Assembly (NCBI GenBank): GCA_032209605.1
Contig: JASFXZ010000034.1
Location: forward strand, 6,375,149-6,439,148
From: Mactromeris polynyma
Lineage: Eukaryota > Mollusca > Bivalvia > Venerida > Mactridae
DNA: 64,000 nucleotides
Reading direction: 5' to 3'
This document shows, piece by piece, positions 34,306 through 48,199 of the stretch; position 1 is the stretch's first letter; the number at the start of each line of letters is the position of its first letter. Under the pieces are notes generated by a model that was not told where the DNA came from, did not search any database, and worked only from the letters and a program-made list of their open reading frames with translations. The position numbers and the translations under genes were made by a program.

Positions 34306-37028
34306 GAGGTTCAATCAAGCTGTTAGCCAAGGCCGGTTAATTTACGCAACGTAAGGGCAATATAAAGCTATCTAAGCCCAAAATATAAGTCAAACTTATC
34401 AGTTGACACGAAGCCATTATTGTGTATGTGTGTATTTATTAGCATACATATAAAACTCGAATGTGGACACTTGATGAATAGTTTTAATTCAAATCGAAAT
34501 CGTAAACCATTTTATGCAATTTGCAACGATAAAGACATTCATGTAAAGTACTCTCAATGTCACGTAAACTTCAAAAACGATAATGTATCACTAACATGTT
34601 AAATTCCACATTAAATACAAATAATTATGTTAACGTTAAATTTGAAGTCAAATTAGCTTTTGGCCCATTCATATCAATATTACATACATTTTAAATAGAA
34701 AAATATATTTAATTTCATGCAAAATGTTCGTGGAAGGTTTTCATGCATTTTCTAATATATGTGTGCATGTCACCGAAAGTTCGTGACAATAGCTGTTACT
34801 TGCTTAACACCGTTATGGTAAGGAAGTGAGGATTGTCGTCCGAGAAAAAGACAAAAACGCCCAAAACTCATAAGAAAAATTGCTGACTTATTGCCGAAGC
34901 ATGTCCGATCATCAAAAAAGGTTCATGTTATGCTTTGTTTTGTGAATGTGACATTCCCTTGTTTTTATATCTATGAACTGTGCGTTCTTGAATTTGAATC
35001 TAAGCTTCATTATAAAACAGGGAACAACAATTTCATCAAACAGTAATAGCTATGCATTGTACATCATAAACCGCAACACTAGTCTGCAATTACAGTAATG
35101 TTAATGTCATGTGTTGAGCAAAGTTAGAGGCAAAAAGATGTGTCTTCTTTGATGCAGCTATGAAAACAAATAAAATGAGTTTTACACTTTAGGTAAAACA
35201 CAACGAAGAACGACACTTTAAAGTGAGCAATGCAAGACTATTAGGTACATGGGTATATACATATGTAGAGCACCAAAATAGCAGGAACTGTTTTGGATAT
35301 GCAGCTTGCTATACGTTTAACAAAATTCGTTTTTCAATTCTATGTTGGTCTTGACGTGTCAAAGATCACAGGCCAAGTTCCTGACAATATTACTACAAGG
35401 ATAAATTGTCGTTGCACACGTAACACGAACTTCGTTTAAACTGTTTAACATCATGTTATGGCTACATAAAATCCATATTTTTTTTAATATATATTCAATT
35501 TACCGACCTGAAATTCGCTTGTTTAATGCTGAACACTTCGAATAAGATATACATGACTTTTGATATGATTTAGACTACAAATATAGAAAATATGTAAAAA
35601 GGCCACGTAATTCTGGATCAACCCTCGTATGTGCTGTTATATCCATCACTAGCCATATACTGGTAATCCAATAGCCAGTGATAAGATAAAGTGTACATTT
35701 CGGACTTAAATGAAAGCCTGGTATACACATGTAATAAGTTGAACGGTTGATTTCGAAGTGACCGAAACAAAACAACAATATTTTATTGGTGGATCATCAA
35801 TGCATAATATACAAAGCAGACAAAATCAGAGGAACATGTAGCACTTGTAAAACACTACTTATGAAGATAAACTGGAACCGAGTGGGGTTGTTTTAAGAAT
35901 TAGTATGATGTTTACGTTACAATTATTTAGAACGGAATAATATAATGAAACAGCACTATACTATCTTTGCAGAAGACTCGGCCAGATATTACTTGTATTC
36001 AACGAGTTGATACTTAAATGGTACGTTTTATGTTCATATAAGATCATTACGATACATTAGGTACCATTTAATGACACATCATTATGTTTACTTAACATTT
36101 TAAAATTCTGTTGAATTGTGCAAAATAATTGTTTAGTTTATGACGGTGGCAAGTTGTTGAGTGAGTAATCGAAACACGTACCGAGTATTTACGCAAGTTA
36201 TTTTTTCTTTACACCGCGTCAGTTGACCATTTTATGGAAACATATAATTAGGCGTAGTTTATGCGACAAACGAGTATATCTTACAATCACGAGATGACCA
36301 ACATTTCTATATTGGTTGTTTAGTCATATGATTGATTTCATTTTGGTATGTTATCCTTATATGTGGCTATTAAGAGTATTAGCGTATGTTTCTTTTCTAA
36401 AACAAAAATTATATATCATAGCTACTGCCATTTTACCGTGTTTTGGGCTGTACAATGTTCATATGACAGGTTATTCATGTAAATGTTTCCTATATTTATG
36501 CGTGTGTATTCTCAGTATTCGTTTACATACAAACTGGGTAGAGTTTTATTAGCGCAAATAGATTTTTGATTGTGTATATGTTCGTACCGTAAACTACATT
36601 AAAAATAATAACATCTTCTTAAAACTGCCACAGATTGCAAACTATTAAGACTTTAATGGTGCCTTACACAAAACAATGTCCGCAAAGGATAACAGATTCG
36701 AAACAAAATGTAAACTATCACTAAATAGAAACTTTCATTTTGACTTTTAGCTCTAGTCATTTTGTCAGTTTCATTGCGAATGGCAATAGTACCATTTTAA
36801 ATTTCCGAAATAATTAGAATCTAATATCAATTTTAAAAAATGTCACTTGACGTCAAATTTTATTGAATCGATTTTCAAAATGGTCATAATATAAATTATT
36901 TAATAAAAATATTGATTGAATATTCAAAAAAGTTAACAGTGGGCCGTGTTTTCAATCACAAATTCCGTAAGATGCGAGGTTCCGTGTTTTATACCAGATG
37001 GCTGTTAGACATACCTTTTTCGAATTAT
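34306..37028. other. Intergenic, no gene recognised
   Basis: AT-rich unique-looking sequence with only short open frames lacking family features. Confidence 0.55.
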
Positions 37029-37869
37029 GGTCATTTCGTAACCTTACCCTTTCGTAACCGCCAAATTTTGGTCATTTCGTAACCATGCGTTGGTCATTTC
37101 GTAACCATGCGTTGGTCATTTCGTAACCATGCGTTGGTCATTTCGTAACCGTTCGAAAATAATGTGGTAAATTCGTAACCATTGAAATGTTTGTTTTAAA
37201 ATATTACTAATATGAATAAATATCTTAATATAATGTTTAGTTTATTATGTATGTGCATGATTATATTGGAGATCGACAGTTTTAATAAGAAATTAAAATG
37301 AATGATCTTTGTGTACTTGCCTTCTTCATTCGTATGATCCAGATCCATATATAAATTTACATGTACTATTCACACAATAAGTTTTATTCTTTAAATGCAG
37401 TACTTAAATGCATGTTTGTATGTATGAACTGGATAGTAAACATGTTTGAATATTGAATCATAGAAACTTCAGGATTGTTTTATACACAAGTTGTGATAAA
37501 ACTATGATATCAACTTAGGTGATAATTTAATTGCAATTAACACAAGATAAATTGGCAATTAACACATACAAGTTGTGATAAAACAATGATAATTTTATTG
37601 CAATTAATTAATTAACAAGAGACAAACTTGCAAATAACCCATATAATTGCATAGGTTGTCCCGCGTATACATAACATAACATAACGTATAGTTTATTGGC
37701 ATAAAATATTACATAAATATAGCCAAACAAACAAATAAACAGATGTACATGTATAAGTGGTGAAAAAAGTTTTTGTTCAAGAACAAGATTTCATATTTGG
37801 AAGTAAGTACATGTATTAACAGTATTTTTAACGTATTTATAGTTCTAAAGATCTTATTTCTTTCTTTAA

Positions 37870-38720
37870 AAGCGAAAAATATTTTTTTGCTAAGTTACCT
37901 ATTAATTTGATTGATTTTGTGGACATAAGAATTTCAAATTTGGCCAATTATGATGATATGGTTGGAAGAATTTTAGTCTTAATTGTCTATATTTAGGACA
38001 TACTAACAAAAAATGATACTGATTTTCTATAACTTGCATATTACATTGTGGGCAAATACAATGTTGTCTTTCTAAATTGTTGTATCTGCCAGTCTCTATT
38101 GTTAGGTTTTTTGAGTATAGTCGAAATTTTGAAAGGACAATTAGATATTTCTGATCAATATTAATATTAAGATATTTTTCCATAACAAAATCATGTTTAA
38201 ATAAACAATATTCAGATAATCTGCTCGAGTTATTTATATTAGTATAGTTTGTTAAAAAATATCCAATAGTCTTTGTTTAATAGCCTTATAGTTAATAATA
38301 TTTGGATTTTGTGATAACCAGACATTTCCTAGACCGTTTACATCTAATAATTTTATATGATAAGCCCAATTTAACCCACTGTATGACAGTCCATTATTTG
38401 CATCTTCTGACAACATTTTATAAATGTTAACGATCAAAGGATTTTTGATTTCAGTACATTAAGCCAATATTTAATCATTATGATTTGTCTCGCAGTTTTC
38501 ATAGGATAACGCCCTAGTTCTCCGTAAAGACCGTCTAAGTTTATTAATTTTTTAATATTTAAACCTTTTCTTAAAAATTTACAATGGTTTGTTCTACGAG
38601 TTTAGCATCATGATAACCCCAAATGGATTCATTGTAGTTTAATATAGATCCGACTAGACTATCAAATAATCGAGATACAGCAAGTAACTTTATAGTGTGT
38701 GCATAACTTGATATGTGCTA
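37870..38720 (-). pseudogene. LINE 3' fragment (C-terminal domain)
   Basis: - strand frames read S-K-F-R-L-Y-S-K-N-L-T-I-E-T-G-R-Y and C-P-Q-C-N...Y-H-F-L-L-V-C-P-K-Y-R-Q-L-R. This is the same C-x2-C...H-x4-C knuckle and I-E-T-G-R-W/Y motif as the two LINEs at 24.7-32.7 kb, but clearly diverged. Further upstream pieces (V-N-G-L-G-N-V-W-L) are broken by stops. Enclosed within the 2.27-kb foldback element. Confidence 0.8.
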
Positions 38721-38774
38721 TGAGCTATTCCATACTGTTCTGCATTTTATGAAGAAAAAAGTCATTCATTTCCC

Positions 38775-38796
38775 GTGTATGTATGTATGTATGTAT
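38775..38796. repeat. (GTAT)n microsatellite
   Basis: About five GTAT units. Confidence 0.8.
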
Positions 38797-39468
38797 AGTG
38801 CTTTTAAACGAAATCAATATCAAAAAATGTCCTGTATGTAACTTCTTAGAAAAAAAGTGTAGAATCCTATTTTATAGAAGAATTACGTTCTTGTGCTCTT
38901 ATTCATGTGCTAACTATGCTAAATGTGCTTAAAATTTATGATTTTGTATCTGCATAATGTACAATAAAATATGAATATAAATTCTTATATTTTTGTTTTT
39001 ATTCTTTGTTGTTGTTTTCTAAAATTCAGTGTTGAATGTAAAATAAAATAATAATAAATAAACAACGCTATGAAACCCTTAACGAGGTGCAAAATGCTCC
39101 ATTTTGAACCTTTAACGAGGTGCAAAAAACTCCCATTAACACCTCGTCTAGGTTTTCAATAAAGCTTTTAACACCAATCGACTGATGGTTACGAATTGAC
39201 CACATTATTTTCGAACGGTTACGAAATGACCAACGCGTGGTTACGAAATGACCAAAATTAGGCGGTTACGAAAAGGTAAGGTTACGAAATGACCAGATAC
39301 CCCTTTTTCTTGTTTCTATGTCATAAGCGACCACTTCCGCTTCTCGCGCTACCGAATTCCTTAAATAAAGACCAATTCCGAGCGAAAAAAGTGTTATTGC
39401 TTTCTAATAACTTGACATTTTTAACGACAAACGATAAGGACAAATAATTATATTATTTCTGATCTAAA

Positions 39469-39606
39469 ATGAGTGAAACTCGACGCAAACGTCATCCAGG
39501 AGCACCGAAAACCCGCCTTGAATGCGGTGGTCAAGGCCATCGATCGCAAGCGGGACCTCAAGCCTCCAACAATCGGGGTAGAAATAACAATGGACATGGG
39601 GCAAAT
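39469..39606 (+). CDS. SCAPER: Probable first coding exon of SCAPER
   Basis: ATG (aaaATGAG) opens 46 codons rich in Arg, Gly, Asn and Gln (M-S-E-T-R-R-K-R-H-P-G-A-P-K) up to donor aat|gtaagt in phase 0. The next SCAPER exon at 50849 begins in phase 0 and is open back to its acceptor without a start of its own before residue 10, so the two join in frame. No conserved domain is in this peptide, so the link rests on phase, strand and order. Alternative: first exon of an unrelated transcript. Confidence 0.5.
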
Positions 39607-39905
39607 GTAAGTGTTTCTGACTTTCGATGAAAGACATCATCAATTTTTTCTTGTTTTCTGGTAAATTTGTGATTGTCAGTCATGTAACTGCCTGTTTCAT
39701 ACTTGAAAGTAGCAACATGTACTGGCAAGCAAATGTGACATGGTTGATTGATTTCGAATGAAAACATAAATAGACATGATGCTGTTCTGACTCATTTTGT
39801 ATAGTTGTTCGTAAATAACAGTTAACAATAACAGAATGGAATAATGCCAATATGTTTGTCACATAATTAGTTTTTCCTAAAAAATTACTGTAACTTGTAA
39901 GACTA

Positions 39906-40243
39906 ATGCACCAGTCAATTGTAACCCCCCCCCCCAAGTCCGGGGAATAGCGGGGACTTTGACTTTCGGTCCAGCTAATCCCAGGTAAAATCCCTGCCCT
40001 GCGGGGACAAACTGCTGGTAAAATCCCCGCCAAATGCTCCCGCACCCCGGGGCGAGATCTCGGAAATGCGGACAAATCCCGATAAAAGAACGGATATTTC
40101 CCGGCACAAAGCCACAGCCCATTCCTCGCTATTTTCGGCGCGAAAACAAAACCACCTGGAAGGTAAAACACGGCCCATTTCCCCCCCTTTCCCCGGTATA
40201 CCCCCGGACCTGGGGGGGCTGTGGTTACAATTGACTGGTGCAT
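39906..40243. mobile_element. 338-bp GC-rich MITE with 21-bp perfect terminal inverted repeats
   Basis: Ends 'atgcaccagtcaattgtaac' + c and the exact reverse complement. The interior is unusually GC-rich for this window (C and G runs, 'gccccgg'-type blocks), giving spurious open frames on both strands. Terminal repeats next to C/G runs predict a stable hairpin. Confidence 0.88.
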
Positions 40244-43200
40244 AAGAGATTGTAACATGGAGCAGAAGGTACTGGTTAAACATCTAGATATGATGAGTCT
40301 TTTGTTCTATGGTTACACAATTATTTAAAAAAAGCTGCAACCGATAGCTGGAGAGCTTGCAAATTAGATATAGGAAATAAAAATAAACCTGTGAACAATA
40401 TCTGGTTGTACGGTTTTCTTTAAAAACAGGGTATTGACCAAAATACCGGAATACTACCGATAGGAATACCTGTACATTAATGATTTATAGGAAATCAATA
40501 CGTTAAGGCCATAATAAACCCAAAAATATGAAATAGTCAAAATAATTTGGGATGTTGTAGATCTATATTAATTTAAATGATCCATTAAATGACAGCTTAC
40601 ACTTTATAACCCCATCGGTCATTTCACATCCGCACCATTTACGGTTGCATTCATGCATTATTCCTTTAAACAATTGAGTAAACAATAAGGCGTGATAAAT
40701 ACAACCAGGTAAATACTCAGCGTGTCCAATTGAGCGCGAGTCTAAATTTAACTTAACCATCATATTTTGTACAAGAAACGAGCTCATGTAACGTCGTTGC
40801 TAAGCGACCTACGTAAGTAACGTTGTTTGTGATCAGCAAGATTTTACATTTCGATGCCCCGAGAAGAAATATGCCAGATGTAATGTTTGTGTCGAATCGC
40901 CCGCATGAAAGATACTTGAAAAGTCGCCATGTTAATAAACTTCTTTATTCTCACTGATAGAATGAAACTAGCAAACAACATCAAATAACTTAACTCTGGG
41001 TTCAAAACTTATGTTCTGAATGTGACAATTAAATTATTGTGTAAACACGTACTTAGTTTATATCCTAATTACTGTCCGCCTGTTTTAAACATGCATTTCG
41101 AATTGATCGGAGTAATATTCCAGTTAATAGATGTTAATACTGCAATCATGACGTCACGCGCGGATACTTGTTACTGTGACGATTATTTATTTATAAACAG
41201 AAATATGGATGTGTGTAAACGAGTGTGTCTGTGTTTTGCCTTTTATTTTCGTGCATGTGTGATAAGAAAGTTCTTGAATTTTACGCACAATGCAACTACG
41301 CGTATTCAAAGAAGATATTAACCATGTCTTATTAGATAACGTACGGGAAATTTCCATTACGACATTACGCACAAGCGGTACTATTAATTTAATATCAACC
41401 ACGACTAATACACTCACACAATATTATTAGCTGCTTTAATCAGTAATTTTGACAATATCATATGATACAACACTTCAATAATGGATTAATTTACAGGTTT
41501 AGTATTGCCTTTATGTATTGATTTTTCTATGTAAAATTTACGCGTATTTTGGTAGTATTCCGGTTAGTCGGGATTTTAATTTGAACGTATTTCACAATCA
41601 TTGTTTTGAAAAATAAAATGGGTTGATATTTGGATCTGGATAATGTTACTCGTCCAGGCGGACGAGTATGATCAAATTTCTACTCGCCCGTCCTCGATAT
41701 TCACTCGCAAATGCGAGCGGGCAGGTGGAATTTTCGAGGCCTGACAAGATAGGATGAGATTTTAGGGAGATTTTAGGGAGAAGTGGGGAGAAATTAGTTA
41801 GAAGTGGATGCAGCATCTCTGTGTCATTGATGTAGTTTAAATTACCTGTTTGCATTGGATCTTTTAATTAATGTTTGATAGGTGTTTGATAGGTGTGAAA
41901 CATACAATTTAACAAAAAGTGCATACTTTCTTGTCAATTGGTGTTTTACATATTATATCTCCACAATATTGAGCATGTTTCTAGTTAGAAACTGAAGAAA
42001 ACTATAGTATGTATATCTGGTTGCTTATGTGTATTATTTGTTTTGTTAGGCCACTACTTTTATATAAATTGGTTTACAAAACCGGCAGGTCTAATTTTCC
42101 GAAAAGTAGAAAAAAATATTAATTTTTTTTTTTTCAATTTTTTTTTTTTAATATTGGTCTACAGTAAGCTTTTAAGAAACTGACCTGACATGATCTTGTT
42201 ACTCTAAAAAAATGTCAATTATGCAATTCTGAAAAATAATAAGCTGTGACATTTAATGCAAATCAAATCCATAACCAGTGTTTTTGAATTAACATCAATA
42301 TCAAGTATGAATATATACCGTGTGAGGCGATCATTCTATACACAAATATACATGAGTCATTATTGAATTTGGCATTTCGTGCCTTACTTTTAAGTTATCT
42401 GATCATTGATACATGATTTTATTTGTTATGACTTAGTTGGTCAGTTGGAATGTGCCTGAGCTGTGTGGTCAGTCCTTCTAGCAGACATGGCCCAATTGAA
42501 CTTCTGACAATATACAAAGTTGTCACAATGCCTTTGCTTTTATCCTATCTTATTATTGTGGTTTTGCTACCAGTTTTATCCCCCTCCCCAGAGTGGGTAA
42601 AAATGCATGCGGTTATCTTGGTTAGAAGGACTGTCATCAAACCTAAACATTGCGCATTCTCAATACCTCACTGTATTTATTATGGATATACCAACATCAG
42701 TTGTCTCCCTTTGTTTGCAGAGTCACTGTCAAATTCAAGGAAAGTAAATACTGATACCTCAGAACAATTTATCTGATTGGCCTATCAGTATTATCCATAC
42801 ATAAGCTATACAGCACATCACTGGTATAAATATAGTATATTAGTGATGGGCGATAGGCTGGAGTTTCAATATCAAGCATTCAGACTCTCTGAGTTTCAGG
42901 TCAGATGATTAAAGTAGGGTAATTGATTAATTAACAGGTATCAGATCATTTAAGAATTACAGAAAAAATGTGCATTTGCAGGAATATTTTTCTTTATAGT
43001 GATATGTTATAACATCTAAATCATATTATTATACGATGTTCCAACATTTCATCTCTTAACTGTCGAGGTAACATGACCTCTATATTACTAAAGACAAAAA
43101 ACATGAAGTCAACAACATCAAGAAATGTATCCAAACGGAGCACTTGTTTCCGATAAAAAATAGTCCTCCCTCAATTCATCAATTTCTCTTTTTACGTTAA

Positions 43201-44019
43201 CAAAAGCTGCTCTTACCAAAGAACTTTTAACCACAAACACTTATACAATAATTCAACAATAATTCTTGAACCAGATATTTCATTTTAAAATAAAATTCTC
43301 ATGATGGATTCGGAAACGAAGATCTATTTTACCATACAAACAATTTGAAAATTTATCAAAGACGAAGGAAAGTAGAACGGCGGTTAGTGATGTCACAATC
43401 AATTCGACATGTTGATTGGTCGTATGCAAATCATGCGTAGTGATACAAAGAGTGGTATCAAATGTGTCTAATTCTGCCACAGCTGTTTCCAAAAGTACGG
43501 TTACTAAAGACATGGGGCTAATGCCCCAGTCTAAAAATAACAACATCCTTCAACTCCCACTTTGGTGTGTGTCCTAAGACGAGACACTTCACTCAGCATA
43601 GTTAATGGCATTAGTTGGTGTGATGGTAGTTAAATGTTCTTAACCTATCATTTGTATGAATGTTCTGGACTTATGCCAGGCTTTAGTTTTGCTATTTTGG
43701 GCAGACAACTCTTACACTTCAAATTTGGAATTTTTGTGCATTAATCTTAGAAATTACAGCAAAATTTTAGGAATAAAATTTAAGGATGTAGTGATTAATT
43801 AATCAACAATTGCTATTTATGTAAACTGCCTTTGAGAGAAAAGCCTCTAACTTTGACAATTTTGGGCTTAATAGAACCAAAACTTTTTCTTTAGATTTAT
43901 TCGGAATTTTTGCATGCAAATTGAGAAAAACATATACTTATTGTCATTGGGAATATAGCCAAATATTAAAGATGTATCTGGCTCATCTGAACATAAAATG
44001 TTTGAATTGGCTTTATTCA

Positions 44020-44383
44020 GCCTTGCGTTCAGTTACGGTGAAAGATAGACCGCTCACTGTTCAGGACCTATTGAGTGTATTGACCGCCTCGTTTTTATTC
44101 TGGTTCCCTCAAAAACGGTGAAGACAGGGAACCAGCCCTGTGATCATTTTGCAATGTGGTTCCCTGTGTGCAGGCATTGTGATACGGTGGGCCAGGGATA
44201 CAAAACCTGAGCGACTGTTAGCCGTAACTGAACACAGTGTTAGGCTCAAATATTAGCGTGCTGTAACCTCCAAGTTGCGATACAAGTGATATGAAACGTT
44301 TTTCGCTAACACGCCGGTCAATAGCAAAACTCGCACGCTGTTTCGTAACGTTTTGGACTGATAGCCTTTACTGAACGCAAGGC
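44020..44383. mobile_element. MITE-like inverted repeat, 364 bp
   Basis: Ends 'gccttgcgttcagttacgg' and, reversed, 'gccttgcgttcagtaaagg'. An internal 'agccgtaactgaaca' repeats part of the end. No coding content. Confidence 0.75.
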
Positions 44384-46150
44384 AGTATTGTTGTTACAAT
44401 GGCTAAAACATCTCTAATAAGAACCATTGCAATGTATAACCGATTGAAAAATCTTTTTTTATCATATAACTAACAGTTAAAACCTGTAAAATAGCCTGAC
44501 TGTTAAAAAAATTGATTTTTTTTTTAATTATATGATATACAAACATCTTTCTTCAACAAATATTGACTAATACATTATGAGTTCATTCTTTGTTGTTGCA
44601 TGTTTATTGATGTTTTAACTATAGGAAATGTATTTTTCATGTTGGGTTAGACAAACAAATAAACAAAAAATGAGCATAGTATTACTTTAACGGCTATAAA
44701 ACAGCTGAAAATAAACCCTGCTTTTGCATATGCTTCTTAAAGAAAATCTCTACATATACAGAGCTTAATGTGTTTCATTGGTTATATGTGATCCAGAAAC
44801 AAAATGAATGTTGGTTCTAGCAAATTGTGTGCATACTTTATAATTCAAATTCACACAAATAATACAATTCAGACGAAATCATTGAAATATGATCTTCCAA
44901 TCCAGCTAGGTGAGCCAGTTTGTATAAATTTGTTATACGTTTAACCTAACAAATAAGAGATCGGAGTATTCAATCTTAACGGTTAACCGGATTTAAGCAA
45001 ACAGGAATATGTACAATTATTAAATAGTCCAACGTTTTTGAGATAAAGGATCCGCTGACCCAATTTTGGTGATTTTCGAAAATATATATGATTGAAAAAT
45101 GTCCGTTGCCGTCTTTCCGCATCTCCGGCTCTGTCGTCACAAAATTATCATTTTTCCAAAAATATTTTTTTAAACTTACGTAAGCGAAAGAGACTTTAGT
45201 CCTTTTCAATTGGTACACATACACTTTTTTGCTCACTCAAGTGCAAAGTGCTCTTGGTGAGATTTTAGGGCCCTTGGATGTCGGTCGTCCTTTCCAATCT
45301 TGATCATTTGGGGTTAAAAAGTAGGACAAAAGGTCAAATCATAGAAAATTCTTTAGGACACTTGTGGTCACAATTTTAGCAGAATCTTGATGAAACTTGC
45401 TCCAAATTTTTGTCGCGGCCAAATGTTTTTCAAGATTGAAAAGGGGTAATTTTGAATAAAAAGCAGGTCAAAAGGTCAAATCATAGAAAATCTTCGTGGG
45501 CACCCTACCAGCTACATTTCCAACATAAACTTCACAACATTTCAACCTAAACTTCACAACACTTGATTAGATTGTTCAAATAATGTGCAAGTGGAGTTTA
45601 TTAGAGGTCACATGGCTAAATCATAAAAAACACTTGGTTAAGTTTTCAACTTGCACTACTAAAGTCTTGAAGTCTCATCTAAATGTCTGTCTGAATGAAA
45701 TGCAAGTCAAGACGACACCTGTTACAATGTAAATATCATAAGCAAATCAAGAGAAACAAAGAGTTATCTAACCTGAATAGCAAGTAAAACTGATGTGCTA
45801 CGCGAATAAATTATAGAAATCGTGTTTTATAAATTGTCTGTGTGTTCCATTCCTTTTTTAATTGTCAGCAATCATTGCATTCAACTGTTCATGCTTCAAG
45901 TTGTTCAGTAATAGGGAGGGGGGGGGCGTAACTTTTTGGTCATTTTTTGGTTTTGCTCAAGCCTCTTAAAACGACAATGACTTTGTTTTTAAGTTATTGA
46001 ATATAAAACCAATTCAAAAAGACTTTATTAAATACAACGAATTAGCAGCGGTGGAGCGATCTGTGTATATTTTCATATTTATACTCGGACATACATGTAA
46101 GGTTGGGGAATTACCCAGCGTGCAGATCCGCTAGTGTTTACAAACATTGA

Positions 46151-46354
46151 TTAGGCCTAAAAAAATATCTGTGTTTTGGGTAACCCGACCCTACCTGTCG
46201 AAAAACCCCAACCCTATAGTTTTTTACGACCCTGGAGAATATTTTTTTCGATTTTTAATTGTTTTTGGAAAAAAAACAAAAAAACTTTGTCCCTACCCTA
46301 CCTAGCATTTTTTAGACCGTTACCCTAAACACAGATATATTTTTTTTGGCCTTA
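46151..46354. mobile_element. MITE family B, copy 1 (complete)
   Basis: Ends 'ttaggcctaaaaaaatatct' + gtgttt and the complement of 'aaacacagatatattttttt' + tggcctta. Interior 'ggtaacccgaccctacctgt', 'gttttttacgaccct', 'cgatttttaattgttttt', 'ccctaccctacctagcattt'. Further copies at 54661 and 63549, and a relative at 56164. Confidence 0.9.
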
Positions 46355-48199
46355 CATAAGTAATGCCTCTTTACTGGATTTTGATAATGTTTCATTTGTT
46401 ATGGTTAAGAAAATATTGTATTCTGTCAGCTACAGACCATGACATACTGTTGTAGCATTGTGGGATGACAGTTGATCACAAATATTTAGTGCTCTCCTCT
46501 GATGACCATCGCAAAATCTTCTGCAAACAATAGCAGTGTCCACAACATGTCAACCACGATAATCATTTGTAAATGTTCATGGTTACCATGACTATGCAGA
46601 TATTGTAAAATGTGTACTGTAAATACAATGTAATAAATATTTGGTGTTAACATACATAGTAGTAGTTCATCGTTAATACAATTTGATTAATAATTAATTA
46701 TCAAAACCTACTGTCCAATTAGTTTAGATGATCGAATACAAAAGGAGGTCGAATATGAAACACTTTGTCTCAGTCTTTTCAAATCTTAAGATTTTTCAGC
46801 ACACCCGTTCTAAAATGGCTTTGTTTTTTGTATATATTAGTGTTGTGTAAACCAATGAACTCTTACGTTAAGCACTAAACCAACTTCTCTTCAACCGAAC
46901 AAAGTTTGTAACCTTGACATGGATTAGTTAACCTTTCAATAAGGGAGTCATTCTTACCGAAATCCACTGACTTTCCATGTATTTACCATAATCCATTTTG
47001 GATCTAAAGTGATCAGCAATTGTAACATCTCGGCAAATTATTTATGTTGTCCAACAAATCTTAACCTTGAAATTGCGCCGACCATCTTCTAGCAAGATAT
47101 TCCTTGTATTCCTTTGCTTTGGCTTACCAAGAAAAGTACAGTGTGAACTGGTTATGATTTGTAGTAATAAGTTAAAAGTACTGTGTAAACAGGTCTTGAT
47201 AGATGACTGAAGAGATTTATCCAAAATTCTTGAAAAATTCTGTGTGAACTGGTCTTGTTATAAATGTAGTGCAGTATGAACACTGCTTAGCTTGTAGGAT
47301 ATAGTTGGTATATACCTGTTGGTTGAAGTACATGTAGAACCTACTTCAGGAGATAATCAGCTTTATACTGTGAGCATAATTATGTATACCTGTAAATTAC
47401 CTTTAGTAACAACTGTAAAAGATGTAAATATATCCTACACAAGGTCACTGTCACTGATATTCTACCTACATTGTTAGTTCTAGAACACTGTGCTATATAC
47501 TCACTGAAGATTTTTACAACATATGGGCGTGATTGTGTTATGTCTTATTTCACTGGTAATTTAGCACATGATACATGGATTAAAGTTCAGTTAATATTTG
47601 TTTTAATGCATTATGCATGTTTTGTGTTTTTTTGCCATAGTTTTATGCTATGTGGATTACTTATTGATGAATGTAAAAGTGAAAGATATTCCTAATGATG
47701 TCTGCTTATTGTGTTTATAAGTTTATTGCGTATTTAGGTTTCAGTAGACTTGTAAAAATGTTTTTGTTTGGAGATAAGAAAGAGTACAACACGTTTCTAT
47801 GCTGTTTCTAGCGACACATAAAGTTATGGACATAATTGTGATACTGGATACAATACTGTGGATTGAGGATTTCTATATAAACCAGGATTACATTACTACA
47901 CTTGAATAATTCAATGGTAAAATTATCCTATCAAAGTTAAACATGTTTGACAAATATTTGTGATGTCTAGGAGTTCTATGAAGTGGTTACTTTCAGCGGT
48001 TTTGCGCTCACATATTTAGGTAAGCAAGTGTCATTTAAACTTGAAATAGTGTTTCCTGGCTTGGCGTTGCTTTAGAGGTGTTTATTTAGGTCAAAATGAT
48101 AGATCTAATGATGATTTCACATACTACTACATAGTACTTGTGCATTGAAGATGGATGTCAACCACTGTATAGTTGTCTTCGCTTTTAGCTTGTTAAAAC

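Larger units (their letters stand above)
37029..39294. mobile_element. 2.27-kb foldback element with motif-repeat ends
   Basis: The inverted ends (37029-37178 and 39183-39294) are built from GGTCATTTCGTAACC copies. The left end has two more 22-bp units ('gttggtcatttcgtaaccat' + gc) than the right. Inner parts also match ('gttcgaaaataatgtggt', then a/c, 'aattcgtaacca'). Contains a LINE 3' fragment and no transposase. Flanking 'atacctttttc' (37011) and 'atacccctttttc' (39297) may be a decayed target duplication. Confidence 0.8.

Noticed and set aside
39680..40258. Pro/Gly-rich open frames on both strands
   Set aside because: Lie in the GC-rich MITE; stop codons are rare there because of composition.
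42450..42776. 108-residue + strand open frame
   Set aside because: No domain, no splice context that supports it, repeat-like surroundings.
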